Of a DNA stretch of 15,815 nucleotides, positions 7,825 through 15,201 are shown in pieces (positions within the stretch are counted from its first letter, which is position 1; every line of letters begins with the position of its first letter). Where the stretch lies: NCBI GenBank assembly GCA_028697435.1, contig JAQVFD010000018.1:1-15815 (forward strand), read 5' to 3'. Both the position numbers and the translations under genes were made by a program. The notes beneath the pieces are model-generated. The model was not told where the DNA came from and did no database searches. It was given only the letters and a program-made list of their open reading frames with translations. The stretch comes from Clostridiaceae bacterium (GTDB taxonomy: Bacteria > Bacillota > Clostridia > Lutisporales > Lutisporaceae).

Positions 7825-8085
7825 CTATCTTGGTTCTACAATAAACTTTATTGCTGTTCTATCCTCCCCGTCAATTTGTATTTCCGAAAATGCCGGGACA
7901 ACTACCAGGTCTATACCGTTTGGTGCTACAAAACCTCTTGTGATAGCTATTGCTTTAACTGCTTGATTTACAGCACCTGCACCAACTGCCTGTATTTCAG
8001 CTGTCGCCCTGTCCCGTAAAACAGCCGCGAGAGCTCCGGCAACTGATTTTGGTTGTGAATGAGCTGATACTTTTAGTACCTCCAT
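7825..8085 (-). CDS. spoVS: Stage V sporulation protein S
   Basis: SpoVS is a small Alba-like protein needed for normal spore coat and late sporulation steps in Bacillus. The 86-aa product shows the highly conserved family sequence: MEVLKVSAHSQPKSVAGALA, then a segment containing AVGAGAVNQAVKAIAITRGF and the end IKFIVEPR. AGGAGG lies 9 nt before the ATG. The gene is flanked by a sigma-H-like promoter and an intrinsic terminator, so it may form its own sporulation unit inside a housekeeping cluster. In B. subtilis spoVS is elsewhere, near ymdB. Its presence implies an endospore former or a close relative of one. Confidence 0.96.
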   Translation of the reverse strand: MEVLKVSAHSQPKSVAGALAAVLRDRATAEIQAVGAGAVNQAVKAIAITRGFVAPNGIDLVVVPAFSEIQIDGEDRTAIKFIVEPR

Positions 8086-8130
8086 TTTAGAAAACCTCCT
8101 AAATTTGTCTGTAGAGTCTAATTTTATATA

Positions 8131-8159
8131 ATATTCTATAAAACTTTTTAAATACCTTT
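8131..8159 (-). promoter_or_regulatory. Sigma-H-type promoter for spoVS
   Basis: Minus-strand AAAGGTATT (8159-8151) and ATAGAATAT (8139-8131) are separated by 11 nt. Against the Bacillus sigma-H consensus RNAGGAWWW, 11-12 nt, RNNGAATWW, only one defined position differs. The -35 part overlaps the stop codon of the upstream gene. B. subtilis spoVS is known to depend on sigma-H. The region is AT-rich, so a chance match remains possible. Confidence 0.6.
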
Positions 8160-9231
8160 ATTTAGGCAATATGGAATAATAGTCATTTTTTGACACAATA
8201 ATGGTTTTTGTTCCTATTTTTAGCACCAATGTATCAGCTTCAACACTTTTATCTTGTAAAATTTCAAATTTGTCGATTAAAAATTTTGATTTTATAAAAT
8301 TAATATTACTTCTTTTATGTCCTATCAATTCAGAAATATTTTTCGGATTGACCTTCAAGGTTACTATGTTTTCTTTTTTCCCTTCCTTCTCCAGCAAATA
8401 TATTATCATGTCTCTATATACTAAAGACTCAACCAAGTGCCTCATTGCCGGATGAAAAGGTCCGGCAACTATATCCTTTCCTGAGTTTATGTTTTCAGTG
8501 GGCTGAAGCCCGATTCTTATTACACGTATCCCATTGCTTTCAAAAAGAACCAGCAGCTGTTTTGACAATTCAACAGCTGCATCAAGGGTCAAAGGCTCAT
8601 ATTCACCTCTGATATACATTTCTTCCATATATGTATTCTTTATCGTCAAAGCAGGATAAATTCTTGCTATATCAGGTTTAAGTTCAATAAGGCTTTTTGC
8701 TGTCTTCACAGCCTTCTCTTCTGTATCACCGAGCAAGCCTATCATCATCTGTACACCGATTGAGAATCCAAATTCTTTAAGTATCCCAACGGCATTGACT
8801 ACATCTTCCGGGGAATGACCCCTATTGCACAGCTTAAGTACCGTTTCATCCATTGACTGAACCCCAAGCTCCACTACTCCCACACCATATCTTTTCAGAT
8901 TCTCGGAAATCCTTGCATCTATGCAGTCAGGTCTTGTTGATACCCTAATGTTTGCTACATATCCGTTTTCAACATACATAAATGCCGCCTTCAAAAGCTG
9001 CTCCTGGTACTCAAAGGGAATTGCCGTAAAGCTTCCGCCGTAAAATGCAACTTCAATATGACTGTTGTTTTCAGGAATTGTAATAAGATAATCTTCAATC
9101 TTAGCCTTTACGTCTTTTGCGGTCACTTCTTCAATTTGCCCTGTGATCTTCTTTTGATTACAAAATATGCAATCATGAGGGCAGCCTTTGTGGGGTACAA
9201 AAATCGGAATAATGTAATGCTTATTACTCAT
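8158..9231 (-). CDS. Elp3-like radical SAM protein, substrate unknown
   Basis: This is a radical SAM enzyme of 357 aa. The cluster motif CPHDCIFC (Cys17, Cys21, Cys24) binds the 4Fe-4S cluster, and FYGGSFTAIP (around 63-72) is the SAM-contacting GGE-type motif. The rest resembles the Elp3/YhcC-type radical SAM core with its C-terminal extension (for example VIRIGLQPTENI near 235). The acetyltransferase domain of true Elp3 is absent, so it is not a complete Elongator subunit. tRNA or other RNA modification is a plausible role given relatives and RNA-gene neighbours, but no substrate is shown. The ATG overlaps the end of rnc by 8 nt (ATGAGTAA), implying translational coupling. Confidence 0.85.
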   Translation of the reverse strand: MSNKHYIIPIFVPHKGCPHDCIFCNQKKITGQIEEVTAKDVKAKIEDYLITIPENNSHIEVAFYGGSFTAIPFEYQEQLLKAAFMYVENGYVANIRVSTRPDCIDARISENLKRYGVGVVELGVQSMDETVLKLCNRGHSPEDVVNAVGILKEFGFSIGVQMMIGLLGDTEEKAVKTAKSLIELKPDIARIYPALTIKNTYMEEMYIRGEYEPLTLDAAVELSKQLLVLFESNGIRVIRIGLQPTENINSGKDIVAGPFHPAMRHLVESLVYRDMIIYLLEKEGKKENIVTLKVNPKNISELIGHKRSNINFIKSKFLIDKFEILQDKSVEADTLVLKIGTKTIIVSKNDYYSILPK

Positions 9232-9943
9232 CTCTTACACCCAGACCGACTAATGCATCTCCTGCAGCAGCCTGCTGCGCATCCTTTTTACTGTGACCCT
9301 TCCCTCTGCCTATAAGAGAGTTGTTCAAATACAAAGCTACTTCAAAGGTTTTGTCATGATCCGGTCCTTCTTCTTTAATCAGTTTATAACTCAACTTACC
9401 CGAATTGTTTTTCTGTATATGCTCCTGTAAAAAAGACTTATAATCGCTGAATATCCTATGCTCAACAGCATCCTTTATTATATCTTCAAGATTTTTCAAT
9501 ATGAATTCCTTTGCCTTCTTTATTCCTCCGTCAAGGTAAATTGCTGCTATAACTGCCTCAAAAGCATCTGCAAGTATTGAAACTCTCTTTCTGCCTCCGG
9601 TATTCTCTTCTCCTTTGCTTAAAAGCAGGTATTGTCCAAGCTTAAGATGATTTGAAGCATTGTATAAAGAATGTTCACATACAATTCCCGCCCTGAACCT
9701 GGTAAGGCTGCCTTCCGTCGAGTTCTTGCACTTTTTATACAAATGCAGGCTGATTATCATGTCAAGAATAGCATCTCCAATGAATTCAAGCCTCTCGTTA
9801 TGCCCAAGAAGGTCTGCTTTTGATGAAATATAAGAACTATGGGTGAGTGCATTGTTAAGTACGTTGATATCTTTGAATGAGTAACCTATAATCCCCTCAA
9901 ACTCATTTAACTGCTTCTGCCTTTTATCATCTATAACAGACAA
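9224..9943 (-). CDS. rnc: Ribonuclease III
   Basis: RNase III cuts double-stranded RNA, processing rRNA precursors and structured mRNAs. The 239-aa product has the signature NERLEFIGDAILD with Glu50, Glu53 and Asp57, and the second catalytic patch DAFEAVIAAIYLDGG with Asp126 and Glu129. The double-stranded-RNA-binding domain runs from about 167 to 235 (DYKSFLQEHIQ, GRGKGHSKKDAQQAAA). The start codon is TTG at 9943 with GGAGG 7 nt upstream. The gene follows fabF after 52 nt and overlaps the radical SAM gene by 8 nt. The rnc-smc-ftsY neighbourhood is conserved in Firmicutes; here the radical SAM gene and spoVS are inserted. Confidence 0.96.
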   Translation of the reverse strand: MSVIDDKRQKQLNEFEGIIGYSFKDINVLNNALTHSSYISSKADLLGHNERLEFIGDAILDMIISLHLYKKCKNSTEGSLTRFRAGIVCEHSLYNASNHLKLGQYLLLSKGEENTGGRKRVSILADAFEAVIAAIYLDGGIKKAKEFILKNLEDIIKDAVEHRIFSDYKSFLQEHIQKNNSGKLSYKLIKEEGPDHDKTFEVALYLNNSLIGRGKGHSKKDAQQAAAGDALVGLGVRDE

Positions 9944-9985
9944 TTCAATTCCTCCCGCATAACAAACTCTTTTCTTTCAATCTCT

Positions 9986-10013
9986 ATATTACCACTTATT
10001 CGTATTTTTTCAA
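9986..10013 (-). promoter_or_regulatory. Candidate promoter for rnc
   Basis: Minus-strand TTGAAA (10013-10008, 5/6) is followed after 16 nt by TAATAT (9991-9986, 4/6), preceded by TGG as in an extended -10. It sits at the fabF stop codon. The match is moderate and could be chance. Confidence 0.3.
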
Positions 10014-11237
10014 AATAATACTGGCGTTATGACCGCCAAAGCCTAAGGAATTTGACATTGCCAAAGCTACTTTCCTGTTGACCGCTTTATTTGGGACGTA
10101 GTTCAAGTCACACTCTTCATCGGGAGTTGTATAGTTTATTGTAGGTGGAATCACTCCCTCATTTATTGCCATTAAGCATGCGATAGCTTCAACAGCCCCT
10201 GCAGCACCAAGAAGGTGTCCCATCATGGACTTTGTTGAGCTTATGGCTACCTTGTCTGCATCATCTCCAAGAAGCCTTTTAATGGCCAGTGTCTCCAGTT
10301 TATCGTTCAAGCCCGTTGAAGTTCCGTGGGCATTGATGTAGTCCAGCTCACAAGCCTTTATCCCCGCATCATTGACGGCCATGAGCATAGCCCTGTATGC
10401 CCCGTCGGCATCAGGAGCCGGTGCCGTAATATGATAAGCATCTCCTGTGGCACCATAGCCTGTAATTTCTCCATATATCACTGCACTTCTTTTCAGTGCA
10501 TGTTCAAGATCCTCGATAATCAGCATACCTGCTCCTTCACCCATTACAAAACCGTCTCTGTTCTTATCAAAGGGTCTTGATGCTGTCTTGGGATCATCAT
10601 TTCTGGTTGACAAAGCTTTCATTGAACAAAAACCGGCTAAAGACAAAGGAGTAATAGAGGCTTCCGTCCCCCCTGTAACCATTATATCGGCGTCACCTCT
10701 TTGGATAATCTTGAAGGCTTCACCTATAGCATTGGTAGCAGATGCACATGCGGTGACAACCGTAATGCTGGGTCCCTTTGCGTTTAGTGCAATAGATATG
10801 TTTCCGGCAGCAATATTGGATATCATCATAGGTATCATAAAAGGACTGACCCTGCCCGGTCCCTTCTCCTTCAATATATCATACTGTGCTTCCATGGTCT
10901 CCATACCGCCGATTCCGGAGCCGATACATACGCCAAATCTATTACTGTCTAAGGATTCAATATCAATATGTGAATCCGCTACTGCCATCTTAGAAGCAGC
11001 AATTGCAAACTGTGTAAACCTGTCCATCCTTCTGCTTTCCTTCTTGTCGATGTACTCAGTGGGTTCAAAGTCTTTCACCTGGGCGGCTATTTTTGTGTCA
11101 AAACCTTCCGTATCGAATCTTGTTATATAATCAACGCCGCTGATGCCTTCCCTCAGACTGTGAAAAAAATTATCCTTACCTGTTCCAATGGGAGAAATAA
11201 CTCCAACTCCCGTTACTACCACTCTTCTCTTGTTCAA
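9996..11237 (-). CDS. fabF: 3-oxoacyl-ACP synthase II FabF
   Basis: FabF condenses malonyl-ACP with growing acyl-ACP chains in fatty-acid elongation. The 413-aa protein has the thiolase-fold KAS triad: Cys164 in VVTACASATNA, His304 in INAHGTSTGLND and His341 in SSTKSMMGHLLGAAGAVEA. The N-terminus RRVVVTGVGVISPIG is typical of the family. The start is TTG at 11237 with an AAGGAGAGGA ribosome binding site; no ATG is near. The intrinsic terminator after acpP lies just upstream and leaves no room for a promoter between, so expression probably depends on readthrough. Confidence 0.96.
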   Translation of the reverse strand: MNKRRVVVTGVGVISPIGTGKDNFFHSLREGISGVDYITRFDTEGFDTKIAAQVKDFEPTEYIDKKESRRMDRFTQFAIAASKMAVADSHIDIESLDSNRFGVCIGSGIGGMETMEAQYDILKEKGPGRVSPFMIPMMISNIAAGNISIALNAKGPSITVVTACASATNAIGEAFKIIQRGDADIMVTGGTEASITPLSLAGFCSMKALSTRNDDPKTASRPFDKNRDGFVMGEGAGMLIIEDLEHALKRSAVIYGEITGYGATGDAYHITAPAPDADGAYRAMLMAVNDAGIKACELDYINAHGTSTGLNDKLETLAIKRLLGDDADKVAISSTKSMMGHLLGAAGAVEAIACLMAINEGVIPPTINYTTPDEECDLNYVPNKAVNRKVALAMSNSLGFGGHNASIILKKYE

Positions 11238-11261
11238 ATGTATCCTCTCCTTATATTAAAT

Positions 11262-11289
11262 AAAAATGTCCCGTAATCGGGACATTTTT
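11262..11289 (-). terminator. Intrinsic terminator between acpP and fabF
   Basis: A perfect 12-bp stem (11262-11273 with 11278-11289) encloses the loop TAAT. The GC-rich core TGTCCCG/CGGGACA is flanked by A-runs and T-runs, so it could work in both directions. The stem includes the first base of the acpP stop codon and is followed by UAUUUAAUA in the minus-strand RNA. Confidence 0.75.
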
Positions 11290-11516
11290 TATTTATTGTT
11301 TTTTATGTATTCCACCACATCTCCAACTGTTGATAATTTTTCTGCTTCCTCATCCGGTATTTCTATATCAAACTCCTCTTCAAGCGCCATTAATAACTCC
11401 ACTATATCAAGTGAATCAGCACCTAAATCAACAATGAAGGAAGACTCTAATGTAATTTCTTCTGCTTCAATACCAAGCTGCTCGGCTACTTTTTCCTGAA
11501 CCTTTTCAAATATCAT
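11289..11516 (-). CDS. acpP: Acyl carrier protein
   Basis: ACP carries acyl intermediates of fatty-acid synthesis on a phosphopantetheine arm. The 75-aa acidic product has the attachment motif GADSLDIVEL with Ser35, the four-helix pattern, and the typical start MIFEKVQEKVAEQLGI. An in-frame GTG at 11525 forms part of the ribosome binding site and is rejected. The ATG at 11516 lies 8 nt after GGAGG. A strong promoter match upstream and a terminator at its 3' end suggest a separate abundant short transcript as well as transcription from the fab operon. Confidence 0.97.
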   Translation of the reverse strand: MIFEKVQEKVAEQLGIEAEEITLESSFIVDLGADSLDIVELLMALEEEFDIEIPDEEAEKLSTVGDVVEYIKNNK

Positions 11517-11521
11517 CAAGT

Positions 11522-11530
11522 TCACCTCCC
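11522..11530 (-). promoter_or_regulatory. Strong ribosome binding site deciding the acpP start
   Basis: GGGAGGTGA on the minus strand is a near-full complement to the 16S rRNA tail. Its GTG is in frame with acpP but is part of the site itself, so the ATG 5 nt after the site is the start. Confidence 0.8.
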
Positions 11531-11549
11531 TTCAGGAATTTATACTATG

Positions 11550-11578
11550 ATAATATTACATAACCATACCACCGTCAA
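11550..11578 (-). promoter_or_regulatory. Sigma-A promoter for acpP
   Basis: Minus-strand TTGACG (11578-11573, 5/6) and TATTAT (11555-11550, 5/6) are separated by exactly 17 nt. The -35 box and spacer are the last codons of fabG. Transcription would begin near 11543, giving a leader of about 27 nt. Confidence 0.55.
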
Positions 11579-12299
11579 TATTAATTACTTGACCTGTAAT
11601 ATAGTCAGAATATTCAGACGCTAAAAATGCTGCTGCTTTAGCAATGTCCTCAGGCTTTCCAATCCGCATCAAAGGAATACTGTTAATGAACTCCTCCTTA
11701 ACCTTATCAGAAAGCACGGAGGTCATATCAGTCTGTATAAAGCCAGGGGCAACAGCGTTTACATTAATATTTCTTTTTGCTAATTCCTTGGCCATAGACT
11801 TGGTAAAACCAATGATTCCTGCTTTAGCTGCAGCATAGTTGGACTGTCCCGCGTTACCAACTATCCCAACCACAGAGGAAACATTAATTATTTTACCCGA
11901 CTTTTGTTTTATCATTACTTTAGATACAGCTTTTGTGCATATAAATGCGCCCTTAAGATTTGTATTAATGACATCATCGAATTCCTTCTCTGTCATGCGT
12001 ATTATCAGGTTATCCCTTGTAATCCCGGCATTATTTACTAATATATCTATGCTGCCAAGAGTATTTAATACTTCATTTACTAAATTTTCTACTTCAGAGG
12101 TTATGGAAACATCAGCTTTTACTGCCATTCCAATTGTGCCCATTGACTTAATTTCGGCAACCACTGCTTCAGCAGCCGTAGAATTCCTGGTATAGTTCAC
12201 CACTACATTTGCTCCGCAAGCTGCAAGTTCAAGGGCAATTGCTCTTCCGATTCCTCTTGAACCTCCCGTAACTATCGCCGTTTTGCCTTTTAATTGCAT
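11556..12299 (-). CDS. fabG: 3-oxoacyl-ACP reductase FabG
   Basis: FabG reduces 3-oxoacyl-ACP to 3-hydroxyacyl-ACP with NADPH. The 247-aa short-chain dehydrogenase has the nucleotide-binding TGGSRGIGRA (11-20), LVNNAG (87-92), and the catalytic set Asn114, Ser142, Tyr155 and Lys159 (SNYAAAKAGI). It ends in the typical GQVINIDGGMVM. The ATG has AGGGAG 8 nt upstream and overlaps the 3' end of fabD by 10 nt. The end of the gene contains the predicted acpP promoter. Confidence 0.96.
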   Translation of the reverse strand: MQLKGKTAIVTGGSRGIGRAIALELAACGANVVVNYTRNSTAAEAVVAEIKSMGTIGMAVKADVSITSEVENLVNEVLNTLGSIDILVNNAGITRDNLIIRMTEKEFDDVINTNLKGAFICTKAVSKVMIKQKSGKIINVSSVVGIVGNAGQSNYAAAKAGIIGFTKSMAKELAKRNINVNAVAPGFIQTDMTSVLSDKVKEEFINSIPLMRIGKPEDIAKAAAFLASEYSDYITGQVINIDGGMVM

Positions 12300-13240
12300 T
12301 CTAATCGCTCCCTTATGCTTACTATAGTGTTTTCTAAGGTATCAATGTTCTCTACATTATGAACATAAAGGCTCTTGTCAATCTTCTTAACAAATGAGCA
12401 AAGTGTCTTTCCGGGACCTACTTCAATAAACGTATCCACTCCCAGATCAACCATTCGCTTTATGCTGTCCTCCCAGAGAACAGAGCAGCTTACCTGTTCT
12501 ATAAGACATCTTTTTATCTCGTACTTGTTCATTATTACCTGAGCATTTACATTAGACACAACAGGAAGCTCATTATCCAAGATATTCACATTGTCAAGTT
12601 CGGCTGCAAGCTTTTCTCCTGCGGGTTTTAACAAGCTTGAATGAAAAGGTGCGCTGACCGGAAGCATTATGGCCTTTTTTGCCCCTCTTTCCTTCAACAT
12701 TGAGCATGCCTTTTCTACAGCTTTTGTATGCCCTGCTATGACAATTTGCCCCGGGCAGTTAAAATTAGCTGCTTCTACTACTCCGTAACCGCTTGCCATC
12801 TTAAGACATTCCATTACCGATTCTCTTTCTATTCCCATTATTGCAGCCATTGTACCTTCCCCGGCAGGTACCGCCTCCTGCATATACTTTCCTCTTTTCT
12901 TCACCAATGCTACTGCATCTGCAAAACTTATAGCCTTAGAAGCAACCAAAGCCGAGTATTCTCCGAGACTTAATCCGGCCACCATTTGCGGCACAATGCC
13001 CTTGAGTTTTAGCACTTCCAGTACTGCTATACTCACAGTCAGAATTGATGGCTGAGTATTTTCTGTCTTCTTCAGTTCCTCTTCGTCACCCTCAAAGCAA
13101 AGCTTTTTCATATCAATTCCGAGTCTTTCACTGGCAAGGTCAAATATATTCATTGCTTCCTTGTAACATTGCGCCAATTCCTTTCCCATACCGGGGTATT
13201 GTGCCCCTTGTCCCGGGAAAATACAAGCTATTTTCGGCAT
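12290..13240 (-). CDS. fabD: Malonyl-CoA:ACP transacylase FabD
   Basis: FabD transfers malonate from CoA to ACP, supplying extender units. The 316-aa product has IFPGQGAQYPGMG (7-19), the nucleophile Ser91 in GLSLGEYSALV, Arg116 for carboxylate binding, and the catalytic His200 in SAPFHSSLL. The elbow reads GLSLGE instead of the common GHSLGE; the catalytic His is separate, so activity is expected. Its ribosome binding site GGAGG lies inside the fabK 3' end, the gap to fabK is 1 nt, and it overlaps fabG by 10 nt. Confidence 0.96.
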   Translation of the reverse strand: MPKIACIFPGQGAQYPGMGKELAQCYKEAMNIFDLASERLGIDMKKLCFEGDEEELKKTENTQPSILTVSIAVLEVLKLKGIVPQMVAGLSLGEYSALVASKAISFADAVALVKKRGKYMQEAVPAGEGTMAAIMGIERESVMECLKMASGYGVVEAANFNCPGQIVIAGHTKAVEKACSMLKERGAKKAIMLPVSAPFHSSLLKPAGEKLAAELDNVNILDNELPVVSNVNAQVIMNKYEIKRCLIEQVSCSVLWEDSIKRMVDLGVDTFIEVGPGKTLCSFVKKIDKSLYVHNVENIDTLENTIVSIRERLECN

Positions 13241-13241
13241 T

Positions 13242-14192
13242 TTACTCCTCCTTCACCAATGCATTCATTGAGCTAATCACTTTATTTGCCTCATTCATTA
13301 TATCTTCAATAATGTCTTTTGCAGGTTTTATATCCTTTACAAGCCCGCAGATCTGTCCCGCCATTACCGAACCATAGTCGGCATCACCATCTACAACCGC
13401 AGCTCTTAGACGTCCTACTCCTAACTTTTCATACTCCTCAATGGTCCCGGAAGCTTTTTCGAGTTTATCAAATTCTCTGGACAGCTTATTCTTTAAAATC
13501 CTGACAGGATGCCCTGTAACTCGTCCCGTCACTACCGTTCCTCTGTCTCCGGCTTTTATTAATGCTTTCTTGTAGTTCTCATGGGCTGTACACTCAGAAG
13601 CACATACAAATACCGTACCCATCTGAACACCTTGAGCTCCAAGAGCCATTGCCGACACAAATCCCCTTCCGTCGGCTATCCCGCCGGCTGCGATAACCGG
13701 TATTTTGACTGCATCGATTACCTGAGGTACCAATGCCATTGTAGTCAACTCACCAACATGGCCTCCGGATTCAGTACCCTCTGCTATTAAGGCATCAACA
13801 CCCTCTTGCTCCATTTTTTTTGCCAATGCTACAGCAGGCACTACGGGTATTATTTTTGTTCCGATTTCTTTAAAGCGGGCAATATATTTCCCCGGGTTTC
13901 CCGCACCTGTAGTAATAACCGGAACTCTTTCCTCATATACAATATCTATTACCTCATCAACGAATGGTGATAAAAGCATTATATTTACTCCAAAGGGTTT
14001 ATCAGTTAGTTTCTTTACCTTTTTTATTTCGCTCCTTACATAATCCCCAGGAGCATTTCCTGCGCCTATTATTCCCAGTCCTCCCGCATTGGATACTGCT
14101 GCTGCAAGCTCTGCAGAAGCTACCCAAGCCATTCCGCCCTGCAGTATTGGATATCTTATTCCTAATATGCCGCAAATTGAAGTCTTAAACAT
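13242..14192 (-). CDS. fabK: Enoyl-ACP reductase II FabK (FMN-dependent)
   Basis: FabK carries out the last reduction of each elongation cycle, using FMN and NAD(P)H. The 316-aa TIM-barrel protein belongs to the nitronate monooxygenase/2-nitropropane dioxygenase-like group: YPILQGGMAWVA (14-25), GGLGIIGAG, GVNIMLL, the His145 motif EGTESGGHVGELTT, and the phosphate-binding AAGGIADGRG (168-177). A nitronate monooxygenase is the alternative from sequence alone, but the position between fabH and fabD makes FabK far more likely. FabK is unrelated to the triclosan target FabI. The ATG has GGGAGG 7 nt upstream and lies 1 nt after the fabH stop. Confidence 0.93.
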   Translation of the reverse strand: MFKTSICGILGIRYPILQGGMAWVASAELAAAVSNAGGLGIIGAGNAPGDYVRSEIKKVKKLTDKPFGVNIMLLSPFVDEVIDIVYEERVPVITTGAGNPGKYIARFKEIGTKIIPVVPAVALAKKMEQEGVDALIAEGTESGGHVGELTTMALVPQVIDAVKIPVIAAGGIADGRGFVSAMALGAQGVQMGTVFVCASECTAHENYKKALIKAGDRGTVVTGRVTGHPVRILKNKLSREFDKLEKASGTIEEYEKLGVGRLRAAVVDGDADYGSVMAGQICGLVKDIKPAKDIIEDIMNEANKVISSMNALVKEE

Positions 14193-14193
14193 A

Positions 14194-15201
14194 TCAATTC
14201 CTCCCGATACTTTTCCACTTTAATACGGCAGATCCCCAAGTCAAGCCTCCGCCAAAGCCTACAAGAACAACAATATCTCCGTCTTTCAACAAACCTTCTC
14301 TGCTTGCTTCATCTATTGCTATTGCCACTGAAGCAGAGGACATGTTGCCATATTTATCTAAGTTTCTGAATACCTTATCATGGGATATCTTTAGCCTTTT
14401 TACTGATGCTTCAATAATTCTGATATTTGCTTGGTGAGGTATCAAGTAGTCTATATCCTCCTTTGTCAGTCCGCACTTATCCAATGCCTTTTCTGCGGCA
14501 TCTCCCATAATTTTCACAGCAAACTTAAATACTTCTTTTCCATCCATTTTCACATAATGCAATCTGTTTTGAACACTCTCAACACTGGAAGGAATTCTTG
14601 AACCGCCTGCAGGTACTGTTAAAAGATGTCCGTCTCTTCCGTCTGCTCCTATATATGTAGACATTATTCCATACCCTTCGGGGACCTCCGATACAATAGC
14701 GGCACCTGCACCATCCCCGAATATTACACAAGTATTTCTATCAGTAAAATCCAGTATTTTTGTCAGAGTCTCTGCCCCGATTACAAGTATATTATTAAAA
14801 CTCCCTGCCCTTACAAGACCCTCTGCAACGGAAAGTCCGTATAAGAATCCTGCGCAAGCCGCTTCCAGATCAAAAGCAGCGGCATTGATTGCTCCGATAT
14901 TCTTCTGCACTATGCAAGCCGTTGAAGGGAACATCACATCAGGAGTAACCGTAGATACTATAATCAGATCAATTTCTTCAGGACTGAGATTTGCACTTTC
15001 CAGAGCCCTCATTGCCGCAACAGTTGCAAGATCAGAGGTGGCGGTATTTTCATCTGTCATTCTTCTTTCACTTATTCCCGTACGGGTTTTTATCCATTCG
15101 TCTGTGGTATCAACTATTTTCTCCAAATCACTATTTGTCACTATCTTATCAGGCAGGCAGCTTCCTGTTCCTATTATTCCTACATTTCTAAGCTTGATCA
15201 T
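14194..15201 (-). CDS. fabH: 3-oxoacyl-ACP synthase III FabH
   Basis: FabH starts fatty acids by condensing an acyl-CoA primer with malonyl-ACP. From the ATG at 15201 it is 335 aa, with catalytic Cys116 in LEAACAGFLYG, His256 in IPHQANIRI and Asn286 in KYGNMSSAS. TRTGISERR and GDGAGAAIV are also family features. The frame is open four codons further to a TTG at 15213, but AGGAG abuts that codon. The ATG is 12 nt from AGGAG, slightly long, so the exact start is not certain. The gene overlaps plsX by 14 nt. Confidence 0.94.
   Translation of the reverse strand: MIKLRNVGIIGTGSCLPDKIVTNSDLEKIVDTTDEWIKTRTGISERRMTDENTATSDLATVAAMRALESANLSPEEIDLIIVSTVTPDVMFPSTACIVQKNIGAINAAAFDLEAACAGFLYGLSVAEGLVRAGSFNNILVIGAETLTKILDFTDRNTCVIFGDGAGAAIVSEVPEGYGIMSTYIGADGRDGHLLTVPAGGSRIPSSVESVQNRLHYVKMDGKEVFKFAVKIMGDAAEKALDKCGLTKEDIDYLIPHQANIRIIEASVKRLKISHDKVFRNLDKYGNMSSASVAIAIDEASREGLLKDGDIVVLVGFGGGLTWGSAVLKWKSIGRN

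Noticed and set aside
13242..14192. Nitronate monooxygenase as the identity of fabK
   Set aside because: The fold is shared, but the gene sits 1 nt from both fabH and fabD in a complete fatty-acid operon, which favours FabK.
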